Positions 1-7,083 of a stretch of 62,308 bases of DNA are shown here, piece by piece (positions within the stretch are counted from its first letter, which is position 1; every line of letters begins with the position of its first letter). A model generated the notes under the pieces. The model saw only the letters and a program-made list of their open reading frames with translations, did no database searches and was not told the origin of the DNA. Made by a program: the position numbers and the translations under genes. The stretch is from Collinsella sp. CAG:166. GTDB lineage: Bacteria; Actinomycetota; Coriobacteriia; Coriobacteriales; Coriobacteriaceae. The DNA is taken from the NCBI GenBank assembly GCA_000434535.1, contig FR878731.1:1-62308 (forward strand). Direction: 5' to 3'.

Positions 1-70
1 CAAATGGCGGGATTGCGTTGGCATGATTGGTTGTTGAGCGTTGGTCAAAATGGTTGTTTTTACAGTAGCG

Positions 71-640
71 CTAACACTTGTTCTGGACCGCGGCGTAGAA
101 GTTCTTGGCCATGGTCGAGTCCTTGTCGTAGTCGAAGCTGCACTCCTGGAATATGTCGGTGATCTTGAGCCACACGCGCCGCTCGCTCGCGCGGATGTCG
201 CGGATGCGGGCGAGCAGCTCGTCGAAGTAGTCCTTGCCGAAGGGCCGGCCGTTCTTGAGCATGTCGTCGTTGAGGACGAAACCCTTGGTGATGTACTCCT
301 TGAGGGTCGCCGTGGCCCACTGGCGGAAACGGGTCGCGCGCAGCGAGTTCACGCGGTATCCGACGGCAATGATGGCATCGAGCGCGTAGAAGTCGACCAT
401 ATATGTCTTGCCATCTGAGGCAGTTGTTGCAATTTTTGCAACAACTGCCTCTCGGGCAAGCTCACCCTCTTCGAAGATGTTCTTCATGTGGCGCGAGATG
501 GTCGACTTGTCCTTGTCGAACAGCTCGGCGATTTCCTTCTGGGGCATCCAAAGCGTTTCGTTCATGTAGCGTACCTGCACCGGCACGTTTGTCCCCTCGG
601 ACTGGTACAGGACGATCTCGGCCTGGATAGGGTCTTCCAT
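71..640 (-). pseudogene. RhuM-family protein, C-terminally truncated
   Basis: The 189-residue product matches the N-terminal part of RhuM (virulence RhuM) proteins: a short substrate-independent beta segment, then a winged-helix-like part with KEIAELFDKDKSTISRH, then the family-typical YALDAIIAVGYRVNS and RFRQWA stretches. Family members usually run to about 330 residues. Here the reading frame stops right after VQNKC, where homologues continue into the C-terminal half, and the 70 bases left in the window do not resume it recognisably. A plausible ribosome site (AAAGGTAG) precedes the ATG at 640. The cellular role of RhuM is unknown; relatives sit in genomic islands and beside toxin or restriction genes. 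I read this as a remnant. A functional short form cannot be excluded. Confidence 0.7.
418..450. repeat. Perfect 15-bp palindrome inside the RhuM reading frame
   Basis: AGGCAGTTGTTGCAA (418-432) and its exact complement (436-450) are separated by three T. It encodes the EAVVAKIATTAS stretch of the RhuM fragment. A perfect hairpin this long inside a coding region is uncommon. Confidence 0.8.
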
Positions 641-663
641 ATATCTACCTTTCCGTTGAATGC

Positions 664-1047
664 CTACGCGGACCTTACTTGATCCGCTTCCAGCCCTTCG
701 CCTTCAGGCGCTGCAGCCTGAGCTTGGGACAGCTCGGCCTGGTCGCGTGCCGTCTCCAAGATCTTCGAGCGCCTCTTCTCGGTGCTCTGCCGGTAGCAGG
801 TGATCAGCTCGCCCTCCGCGCCTGCCGGCGCCGTCGGCTTGCCCTCAGGATGCTCCTCGTACCATCCGAGCAGGTCGTTGGGGTCGGTGTTGAATACTTC
901 GCAGAGCGCACCTACGAGCTCTGCGTTCGGATAGCTCTCCTCGCGCTCCCAAGACTGAATAGTTCGGAATGACTTGCCGACTTTTTGTGCTAGCTCCTTT
1001 TGGTTTAGCCCCTGGGCTTCTCGGCGCTCTCTTAGACGAAGGTTCAT
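664..1047 (-). CDS. XRE-family helix-turn-helix transcriptional regulator
   Basis: 127-residue DNA-binding protein. The N-terminal 60 residues form a Cro/CI-type HTH: LRERREAQGLNQKELAQKVG, then a recognition helix with SFRTIQSWERE, then the PNAELVGALCEVFNTDPNDLLGW tail typical of phage-type repressors. The C-terminal half is charged and of unknown role. The ATG at 1047 is preferred over the upstream GTG at 1053 because AAAGGA lies six bases before it. It is divergent from the broken XRE gene at 1192 across an AT-rich spacer, so it probably regulates itself and that gene. It could belong to a decayed integrated element. Confidence 0.8.
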   Translation of the reverse strand: MNLRLRERREAQGLNQKELAQKVGKSFRTIQSWEREESYPNAELVGALCEVFNTDPNDLLGWYEEHPEGKPTAPAGAEGELITCYRQSTEKRRSKILETARDQAELSQAQAAAPEGEGLEADQVRSA

Positions 1048-1191
1048 CCTCACTCCTTTCTTTACGTTAAGTAAATAGTAAACAAAAAAATGTCTTTACA
1101 CAAAAAAATGTTGCTCATTTGATTAAAAGGGGGCATAAAACTATTCATATTGAAATTCGACAGACAGAAAAACGTCTCAAAGGAGGAACGA
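1048..1191. promoter_or_regulatory. AT-rich divergent promoter region between two XRE genes
   Basis: The spacer is far more AT-rich than its surroundings and holds the interrupted dyad TTACGTTAAGTAAATAGTAA near 1063-1082, the kind of site a Cro/CI-type repressor would bind. AAAGGAGG (1179-1186) is the ribosome site of the plus-strand gene. No operator was proven. Confidence 0.4.
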
Positions 1192-1415
1192 ATGGACTTC
1201 AGTAAGGAGCTGGCGGGAATATCCGCGCCGCACGCGCCCGAGCTGACCTTTCTCAGGCTGAGGTCGCTTCCAAAGTAGGAATGAACGTCAGCACTTTCGC
1301 GAAGTACGAGAGTGGCGATTACATACCTGGAGCCGACAAGCTCTTGGCTATCTCGCAGGTTCTTGCTTGTCCGCCCAACGACCTGATGGGCTGGAACACG
1401 GACGAGGCCGCATAG
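1192..1415 (+). pseudogene. XRE-family HTH regulator broken by a one-base frameshift
   Basis: A strong AAAGGAGG site precedes ATG at 1192, but the frame MDFSKELAG… stops at TAG (1276-1278). Shifting frame within the GGG run near 1214-1216 restores a convincing HTH protein: RAARARADLSQAEVASKVG, then MNVSTFAKYESGDYIPGADK, ending PPNDLMGWNTDEAA at TAG 1413-1415. Adding one G gives a continuous 75-residue product closely parallel to the divergent XRE repressor (both end in a PPNDL/DPNDL-type motif followed by GW). This is either a real loss-of-function or phase-variable G tract, or a sequencing error in a homopolymer. Confidence 0.7.
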
Positions 1416-1431
1416 GGATGAAGGAAGAGGA

Positions 1432-1674
1432 ATGACTGGAAGGAGCTACAAGCTGCCCGACGACATCACGGCCCTGGGCGGCATGGTGATCTTTGTGTTA
1501 ATAAACACGGATATTTGGGGTGCACGTCCACGTGGCTTTCGTATCCCCAAATTATCCCAAGTGCATGTGCTAACCCGTTTTTACGCGCTTGTGCCGTTGT
1601 TGCCGTACTTAAACCCGCAGGTAAGCAGTGTGTTCGATTTTGTCGTTCTTACTGGTCAGTACTGCCACAATTAG
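1432..1674 (+). CDS. Short open frame of unknown function, possibly a chimeric remnant
   Basis: An 80-residue frame begins MTGRSYKLPDDITALGGMVI, which reads like a genuine small accessory-element protein. The remainder runs into sequence of different character and ends at 1674. It starts 16 bases after the broken XRE gene, with GGAAGAGG just upstream, so it may have been its operon partner. I do not recognise the family. It may be the N-terminus of a larger gene cut by the non-coding stretch that follows. Confidence 0.25.
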   Translation: MTGRSYKLPDDITALGGMVIFVLINTDIWGARPRGFRIPKLSQVHVLTRFYALVPLLPYLNPQVSSVFDFVVLTGQYCHN

Positions 1675-1959
1675 ACCCCAAAACAGTCCCCAGATGTTAC
1701 AGATCGAGACAGAAGAATCTCTCCCCGGCTTCAATCTCAATCTGTAACAACTGGAAGCCAAATCCTCAGCTTACTGTTACAGATCGAGACAAAACTTCAA
1801 CGTGGTAGCCGGCAGACGAGGTTGTCGACGTTGCTGGGTCTCCCCTCGCCTGCCGTTGGCGGGAGTTGCGGGGCTGTTCGCCGCATTGCCGTCGCACTGG
1901 GGGTGTGCAGACCCTAGGATAGTCTTATTGACGGCCCGTCAACTCGTCTGGGAGGCACT
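1675..1959. repeat. Non-coding stretch with three copies of a 16-bp motif
   Basis: TGTTACAGATCGAGAC occurs at 1695-1710 and 1775-1790, with an inverted near-copy (ATCTCAATCTGTAACA) at 1734-1749. The copies are regularly spaced (about 39-41 bases start to start) in an otherwise gene-free region. A separate 15-base palindrome, TTGACGGCCCGTCAA (1928-1942), sits just upstream of the GTG start at 1960 and could be an operator or hairpin of the flavoprotein operon. Confidence 0.7.
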
Positions 1960-3414
1960 GTGACGGAAACGTTTGATATCGTGATTGTCGGCGCGGGCAT
2001 CACCGGATGCGCCATCGCGAGGCAGCTCGCGCGCTATGACCTGTCCATTTGCGTGGTCGAGGCGGCTAACGATATTGCGCTGGGCGCGTCGAAGGCCAAC
2101 GGCGGTCTGGTGCACGCCGGCTACGATCCGGCACCGGGAACGGTAAAGGCGCAGGTCAACGCCCGTGGTTGCGAGCTATATGGCACGTGGGCCCAGGAGC
2201 TAGGCTTTTTGTTTTGCCGTACCGGGTCGATGGTGCTGGGGTTTAACGACGAAGACGGCGCACAACTGGAGCAGCTGCGGTGCAACGGCCTTGCCAACGG
2301 TGTGCCCGAGCTGTCGATCGTCGGACCCGACCGCATCCACGAATTGGAGCCGCGCGCCAGTGCCGATGCAACGTGTGCGTTGTGGTGCCCCTCGACTGGA
2401 TTTGTCGACCCGTTTGAGGTTGCCATCGCCGCGCTGGAAAACGCCGTCGCCAACGGGGTGACCTTTATGCGGTCCGCGCCGGTGGAGGCGATTGAAGTCG
2501 CGGGCTCGGGCGACGACGGGCGCTTTACACTGGCGACCCCCGCTGGCAACGTGCGCTGCCGCTACCTGATCAACGCCGCGGGCAACGGCGCCGCCGACAT
2601 CTCGCATATGGCCGGTGCCGAAGAGCTTCAGATGGTCTGGCGCCAGGGCAACATCGTGGTGCTGGACAAGGAGCCGCGCACGCTCATGCCGCTCTACCCC
2701 GTGCCGACGCCGGTGTCGAAGGGCGTTATCGTCACGGGCACCGTGCACGGCAACACCGTGATCACCGCCACGGCTGCCGTGCGCGAGCCGGGCGACACGC
2801 AGACCTATGCGAGCGATGTAAACGCGCTGCTGACCGGTGCACGCAAGCTGGTGCCCGATCTGGATACGCACCGCGTGGTGCGCGCATTTGCCGGCGGGCG
2901 TCCGGTCATTCAAGGAACGAACGACTTCTTTATTGGACAGTCGGCCGTGGTGTCGGGGCTTTTCCAGGCGGCGGGCATTCAGTCGCCAGGTGTGGCAAGC
3001 GCGCCGGCCATTGCCGAGCGCATGGAGCTTGTGATGCGTGAGGCGGGCGTGGAGCTGCACGAGCGGGCGGACTGGAACCCAATTCGCCACGCACCGGACG
3101 ACTTTGACCGCGCACCGCTGGCGCGCAAGGAGGAACTGATCGAGTCCGACCCCGCGTGGGGACAGATTGTCTGCCGCTGCGAGACGGTGCCCGAGGCCGA
3201 GATTATGGCCGCGATCCGACGCCAGCCGGGCGCGGTTTCGGTCGAGGGCGTCAAACGCCGCTGCCGCGCCGGCATGGGTCGGTGCCAAAGCGGCTTTTGC
3301 CAGAGCCGCGTGGTGGCGATTCTTGCCCGCGAGCTGGGCTGCGACCCCAGCGAGGTGCTGTTGGAGGATGCCGGTTCTTGGCTGGTTGAGGGACCGCTGA
3401 AGGGGGTGCGCTAG
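1960..3414 (+). CDS. GlpA-like FAD-dependent oxidoreductase with C-terminal BFD-like [2Fe-2S] domain
   Basis: 484 residues. The N-terminus carries a Rossmann FAD site (IVGAGITGCAIARQLAR), followed by a DAO/glycerol-3-phosphate-dehydrogenase-type fold. The C-terminus has a BFD-like iron-sulfur domain with VCRCETV and RCRAGMGRCQSGFCQSR, a set of cysteines that normally holds a [2Fe-2S] cluster. This architecture is that of anaerobic GlpA and related L-2-hydroxyglutarate or polyol oxidoreductases, and the exact substrate cannot be read here. GTG start, with GGGAGG upstream. It is the first gene of a three-gene operon (gaps of 1 and 3 bases) with a second flavoprotein and DUF1667. The operon lacks a recognisable GlpC, so electrons may pass to the second flavoprotein. 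Confidence 0.85.
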   Translation: MTETFDIVIVGAGITGCAIARQLARYDLSICVVEAANDIALGASKANGGLVHAGYDPAPGTVKAQVNARGCELYGTWAQELGFLFCRTGSMVLGFNDEDGAQLEQLRCNGLANGVPELSIVGPDRIHELEPRASADATCALWCPSTGFVDPFEVAIAALENAVANGVTFMRSAPVEAIEVAGSGDDGRFTLATPAGNVRCRYLINAAGNGAADISHMAGAEELQMVWRQGNIVVLDKEPRTLMPLYPVPTPVSKGVIVTGTVHGNTVITATAAVREPGDTQTYASDVNALLTGARKLVPDLDTHRVVRAFAGGRPVIQGTNDFFIGQSAVVSGLFQAAGIQSPGVASAPAIAERMELVMREAGVELHERADWNPIRHAPDDFDRAPLARKEELIESDPAWGQIVCRCETVPEAEIMAAIRRQPGAVSVEGVKRRCRAGMGRCQSGFCQSRVVAILARELGCDPSEVLLEDAGSWLVEGPLKGVR

Positions 3415-3415
3415 G

Positions 3416-4762
3416 ATGGCAGAACTCAAATCGAGCGCTACAGACAGCGGTGCCGTTGAGTCAGTACCGACGCAAGCCTTCGACGTAGTCGTTATCGGCG
3501 GCGGACCTGCCGGCATGGCGGCCGCGCTGGCCGCGCATAAGGCAGGGGCACGCGTAGCCATCGTGGAGCGCGAGCAACACTTGGGCGGCATCCTGCGCCA
3601 GTGCATTCACCCCGGCTTTGGACTATCGCACTTTAAGCAGGAGCTCACCGGCCCCGAGTATGCGCAGCGCTTTATCGACCAGGTGCGCGCGACCAACATT
3701 GCGCTGTTCTTGGACAGCATGGTGCTTGAGATTGATTCGGGCGAGTCCACGGAAAACGCCGCGGACCACACCGTCACGCTCATGAGTCCTACCGGCATGT
3801 TGCAGCTCACCGGACGGGCGGTCGTCCTTGCCATGGGCTGCCGTGAGCGCACCCGTAGCGAGATCAAGATTCCCGGCAGCCGTCCCGCCGGTGTGTTTAC
3901 GGCCGGCCTGGCGCAGCGATACATCAATATCGAGAACCTCAAGCCTGGCTCGCGCGCCGTCATTTTAGGCTCGGGTGACATCGGGCTGATTATGGCGCGC
4001 CGCTGCACGCTCGAGGGGATTTCGGTCGAGGGCGTGTACGAGCTCATGCCGTACGCCAATGGCCTGCGTCGCAATGTGAAGAACTGCCTGGACGACTTTG
4101 GCATTCCGCTGCACCTGTCCACAACCGTGACGCGCGTGATCGGACACGATCGCGTGGGGGCCGTCGAAGTAAGCCAGGTCGACGAGCATCTTGCGCCCAT
4201 ACCGGGAACCGAGCGCATCGTTTCGTGCGACACACTGCTGCTCTCGGTGGGCCTGATTCCCGAGAACGAGCTTTCGGTTGCCGCGGGCGTTGAGCTTGAC
4301 CCGCACACGCGCGGCGCCGTGGTGGACCAGAGTCTGCAAACGGGCGTGCCGGGCATCTTTGCCTGCGGAAACGTGCTGCACGTGCACGACCTGGCCGACA
4401 ACGTGACGACCGAGTCCGAGAGGGCTGGCGCAGCTGCAGCAGCGTACGCGCTGGGGACCGGCGCGGGTGCCGTTCCGGACTGCGAGCTCACCGTCTCCCC
4501 TGCCGGCGTTGCGGGATACGCGCTGCCGGGACGCATTACGGCCGTGGCGCTCACCAAGCTCAACTTCCGCGTGCGCCGGCCAGTCGATGCCGCCCGCGTG
4601 AGGATCTTGGCCAACGGCGAAGAGCTGTTCGCCGGCAAGGTCCGTGCATTTAAGCCGAGCGTCATGGAAAGCTTTCCGCTGCCGGCAAAGGTGATTCAGC
4701 GCGCACTCGACCTGGGTGTTAGCGAAATTGTCCTGTCCGTCGATCCCGTCGAGGAGGCATAG
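3416..4762 (+). CDS. FAD/NAD(P)-dependent pyridine-nucleotide oxidoreductase
   Basis: 448 residues. After about 20 disordered residues comes an FAD-binding GGGPAGMAAALAAHKAG, then HLGGILRQCIHPGFG, a central NAD-binding segment with ILGSGDIGLIMARRC, and the FAD-closing motif GIFACGNVLHVHDLAD. This is the thioredoxin-reductase-like class often encoded beside GlpA-type proteins and DUF1667. It probably passes electrons between NAD(P)H and the upstream flavoprotein, in the cytoplasm. It starts one base after the GlpA-like gene, so the two are translationally linked. The substrate is unknown. Confidence 0.85.
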   Translation: MAELKSSATDSGAVESVPTQAFDVVVIGGGPAGMAAALAAHKAGARVAIVEREQHLGGILRQCIHPGFGLSHFKQELTGPEYAQRFIDQVRATNIALFLDSMVLEIDSGESTENAADHTVTLMSPTGMLQLTGRAVVLAMGCRERTRSEIKIPGSRPAGVFTAGLAQRYINIENLKPGSRAVILGSGDIGLIMARRCTLEGISVEGVYELMPYANGLRRNVKNCLDDFGIPLHLSTTVTRVIGHDRVGAVEVSQVDEHLAPIPGTERIVSCDTLLLSVGLIPENELSVAAGVELDPHTRGAVVDQSLQTGVPGIFACGNVLHVHDLADNVTTESERAGAAAAAYALGTGAGAVPDCELTVSPAGVAGYALPGRITAVALTKLNFRVRRPVDAARVRILANGEELFAGKVRAFKPSVMESFPLPAKVIQRALDLGVSEIVLSVDPVEEA

Positions 4763-4765
4763 ACT

Positions 4766-5164
4766 ATGAGCGATAACGTAATCGAAACGATGCGGTTCAA
4801 CTGCACCACCTGCCCATCCGAATGCCTCCTGACCGTAGAGGTGGAGCGCGATGCCGACGGTGCCGTGGCAGCGGTGCGCTCCGTAACCGGCAACAACTGC
4901 CCGCGCGGCAATAAGTTCGCACATCAAGAGCTCACCTGCCCCATGCGCGTACTCACCACCACCGTGGCCGTATCCGGCGGCGATGAGGCGCTGCTGCCCG
5001 TGCGCACGGCCGAAGCCATCCCGCTAGAACTCCACGCCCAAGCCATGGCCCTCATCCGCGGACTAGTGGTCAAAGCCCCCATCCGCATGGGCGACGTCGT
5101 GCTGGAGAACCTCCTCAACACCAACATCAACCTAATCGCCAGCATGGACATCGACCCAGCCTAA
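4766..5164 (+). CDS. DUF1667 domain protein
   Basis: 132 residues. Cysteine pairs lie in FNCTTCPSECLLTVE and NNCPRG, with another at LTCPMRVLTTTV, as in the DUF1667 family. The pattern suggests a metal or iron-sulfur site. The family is almost always encoded directly after GlpA-like and pyridine-nucleotide oxidoreductase genes, as here (three-base gap), so it is likely a subunit or electron-transfer partner of that flavoprotein pair. No biochemical function is established from sequence alone. It is the last gene of the operon; palindromic repeats follow. Confidence 0.85.
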   Translation: MSDNVIETMRFNCTTCPSECLLTVEVERDADGAVAAVRSVTGNNCPRGNKFAHQELTCPMRVLTTTVAVSGGDEALLPVRTAEAIPLELHAQAMALIRGLVVKAPIRMGDVVLENLLNTNINLIASMDIDPA

Positions 5165-5224
5165 GCAGCTAATTTAGGACGGGGCTCTTTTAGCTACCCC
5201 GCCATCCACCCCGCCCCTCCTCAA

Positions 5225-5287
5225 TTGCGGTGGAATAGTTCCTGATTTCCGCCAAAACCCCGGCATCCAGGAACTATTCCACCGCAA
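5225..5287. repeat. TTGCGGTG palindrome, copy 1
   Basis: Perfect 20-bp arms (5225-5244 and 5268-5287) beginning TTGCGGTGGAATAGTTCCTG enclose a 23-base spacer. One of five copies in the window (others at 7004, 22331, 44837 and 46147). Confidence 0.9.
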
Positions 5288-5332
5288 CTTTCTTTGAGAA
5301 TCGTGCATTTTGCTGCTGCTCGGTTAGTGCTA

Positions 5333-5492
5333 TTTCAAAACTACCCCGGTTTACGGGGCTAAATCGATAACCACCAACCACACCGACCATTTTCGATTTT
5401 CGCCAAGCCGTCTACCTGCGGTTTTATTTTTGCCATTTTGGTCATGGTCAGCCAAGAGCAATCCAGCCCCGTAATCCGGCATAGTTTTGAAA
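5333..5492. repeat. Long inverted-repeat element A with conserved core
   Basis: Arms at 5333-5360 and 5465-5492 (starting TTTCAAAACTA) pair over 28 bases with three mismatches. The centre holds AAGCCGTCTACCTGCGGTTT within 5404-5426, identical to the core of element B at 6781-6940, whose arms are unrelated in sequence. Confidence 0.8.
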
Positions 5493-5501
5493 GCAGACCA
5501 G

Positions 5502-5627
5502 GGGTAGTTAATTTGGGACGGGGCTATTTTAGCTACCCTTGACTGTCGACGAATTATTCGAGGCCAGAATAAGTATCAGCTGGCATATTGGGGCAGCTAA
5601 AATAGCCCCGTCCCAAATTAACTACCC
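5502..5627. repeat. Palindrome with perfect 33-bp arms
   Basis: The segment 5502-5534 is the exact reverse complement of 5595-5627. Each arm is also a hairpin on its own, with GGGTAGTTAA and its near-complement flanking a GGGACGGGG loop. The peptidase ribosome site begins about ten bases after the right arm, so the element lies in or next to its leader. Confidence 0.9.
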
Positions 5628-5644
5628 TAGCGAAAGGATGTTTC

Positions 5645-6733
5645 ATGTCACATGTCGATGACCAGCGTGTGGCGCGCGTGCTCGATGCGCTCGAGGCTCA
5701 GCACCCCGGCGCGCAGCTGCTCGTGAATGACCCGTGGTCGATCTATTACCTGACCGGCTTTTATGCCGATATGTTCGAGCGTTTTTGCGGCGTGCTGCTC
5801 GCACGCGATAGCGAACCTGTGATCTTGGTCAACGCGCTGCATCAGCTGCCCGAGTACGACAATGCCCGCGTGGCCTATCACACCGATACTGACGTCGTGG
5901 CCGACGCCATCGTTCGCGAGGTCGATCCGAACAAACCGCTCGGCATCGACACCGTCATGCGTTCCGGCTTTTTGATGCCACTCATGGAGCGCCACGCAGC
6001 CAGCGAGTTTTTCCTGGGCGACTTTGCCGTCACCGCCGCGCGCACCCACAAGGATGACGCCGAACAGGAGCTCATGCGCGCGTCCTCGGCCGCTAACGAC
6101 GCCGTGATGGCCGACGCCATCAAGCTCGTCCACGAAGGCGTGACGGAGCGCGAGATTGCCGACCAGATGCTCGGCCTGTATCGCAAGCACGGCTGCGAGG
6201 GCTTTAGCTTTCCGCCCATCGTGAGCTTTGGCGCCAACGCCGGCGACCCGCATCATGAACCCGACGACACCGTGCTCAAGCGTGGCGACGTGGTGCTGTT
6301 CGACATTGGCGGACGTCATCGCAACTACTGCTCGGATATGACACGCACATTCTTTTGGGGCGAACCGGATAAGGAGACGGCACGCATCTACGACATCGTG
6401 CGTCGCGCCAACGAGGCTGCCGAGGCGCTCATCGCGCCGGGCGTGCGCATGTGCGATCTGGACCGCGCCGCGCGCGACGTGATTGAGGATGCGGGCTATG
6501 GGCAGTACTTTACGCATCGTCTGGGTCACTCGATCGGCCTGCAGGACCACGAGCCGGGCGACGTCTCGCTCGTCAACGAGCAGGTTGTCGAGCCGGGCAT
6601 GACGTTCTCCATCGAACCGGGCATCTACCTCCCCGGCCGCACCGGCGTCCGCATCGAGGACCTAGCCCTGGTGACAGAGAACGGCGTCGAGATTCTCAAC
6701 GCCTACCCCCACGATCCAGTCCGCCTAGACTAG
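5645..6733 (+). CDS. Xaa-Pro peptidase, M24 family (PepP/PepQ type)
   Basis: 362-residue cytoplasmic metallopeptidase that cleaves X-Pro bonds in peptides. The N-terminal 130 residues form a creatinase-N-like domain. The C-terminal pita-bread domain has all five expected metal ligands: Asp in VVLFDIGG, Asp in CSDMTRTFF, His in HRLGHSIGLQDHE, Glu in FSIEPGIYLPG and Glu in VRIEDLALV. Length is normal for bacterial aminopeptidase P/prolidase relatives. Start chosen at ATG 5645 after GAAAGGATG. Monocistronic, flanked on both sides by palindromic elements, with a perfect hairpin three bases after the stop. Confidence 0.9.
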   Translation: MSHVDDQRVARVLDALEAQHPGAQLLVNDPWSIYYLTGFYADMFERFCGVLLARDSEPVILVNALHQLPEYDNARVAYHTDTDVVADAIVREVDPNKPLGIDTVMRSGFLMPLMERHAASEFFLGDFAVTAARTHKDDAEQELMRASSAANDAVMADAIKLVHEGVTEREIADQMLGLYRKHGCEGFSFPPIVSFGANAGDPHHEPDDTVLKRGDVVLFDIGGRHRNYCSDMTRTFFWGEPDKETARIYDIVRRANEAAEALIAPGVRMCDLDRAARDVIEDAGYGQYFTHRLGHSIGLQDHEPGDVSLVNEQVVEPGMTFSIEPGIYLPGRTGVRIEDLALVTENGVEILNAYPHDPVRLD

Positions 6734-6735
6734 CC

Positions 6736-6767
6736 AATGTGTCAAAGGGACAGCCCTTTGACACATT
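6736..6767 (+). terminator. Perfect hairpin after the peptidase gene
   Basis: AATGTGTCAAAGGG (6736-6749), loop ACAG, and the exact complement (6754-6767). The stem is 14 bp, but there is no U tract. It probably ends or stabilises the peptidase transcript. The GGGACAG at the apex is shared with other hairpins in the window. Confidence 0.6.
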
Positions 6768-6780
6768 CCGCTAACGCTTC

Positions 6781-6940
6781 GCCACGAAAACGAGCTATCT
6801 ACTACGTTTAACCCGCATGGGTCGACCATAACCGGGTTTTCGCAAAACCCGCAAGCCGTCTACCTGCGGTTTTAATTTCGCAATGTTCCGTGTAGTCGAG
6901 GGCAACTGGTCAAACGTAGTAGATAGGCCCATTTCGTGGC
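6781..6940. repeat. Long inverted-repeat element B with conserved core
   Basis: Arms at 6781-6813 and 6908-6940 (GCCACGAAA…, CTATCTACTACGTTT) pair with about six mismatches in 33. The core at 6852-6874 is identical to that of element A (23 of 23 bases), although the arms share nothing with A. Total length is 160 bases, the same as element A. Confidence 0.8.
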
Positions 6941-7003
6941 AAGCGAGTCAACTCGGGGCACAAGACAGCTAAAAAAGCCACGTCCCAAATTGACTGCTTT
7001 TGA

Positions 7004-7068
7004 GTTGCGGTGATATACGGACTGTTTGAGGCTTCTGGCTTGTAAAACAGTCCGTATTTCACCGCAAC
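7004..7068. repeat. TTGCGGTG palindrome, copy 2 with a different inner stem
   Basis: Arms 7004-7027 and 7045-7068 pair over 24 bases with one mismatch. The outer GTTGCGGTG is as in the other copies, but the inner stem is ATACGGACTGTTT instead of AATAGTTCCT, with the partner strand changed to match. Confidence 0.9.
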
Positions 7069-7083
7069 TGATGAGGGGATGGG

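Larger units (their letters stand above)
5165..5644. repeat. 480-base gene-free cluster of palindromic elements upstream of the peptidase gene
   Basis: No credible coding frame. In order it holds an imperfect hairpin with GGACGGGG in its loop (5171-5204), a TTGCGGTG palindrome (5225-5287), a long element with a conserved core (5333-5492) and a 126-base palindrome with perfect 33-bp arms (5502-5627). The peptidase ribosome site follows directly. Entries below give each element. Confidence 0.85.
6734..7083. repeat. 350-base gene-free cluster of palindromic elements downstream of the peptidase gene
   Basis: Contains, in order, the perfect hairpin at 6736-6767, long element B (6781-6940), an imperfect hairpin with core GGGACGTGGC on the minus strand (6966-6996) and a TTGCGGTG palindrome (7004-7068). 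The set mirrors the upstream cluster family for family. No coding frame seen. Confidence 0.85.

Noticed and set aside
1695..1790. Short CRISPR-like array
   Set aside because: Only three 16-base units, the middle one inverted, with no cas genes. Spacing suits binding sites rather than repeat-spacer units.
5333..6940. Core elements as a retron or group II intron
   Set aside because: No reverse transcriptase gene in the window, and the elements lack the branching-G or intron domain features I would expect.
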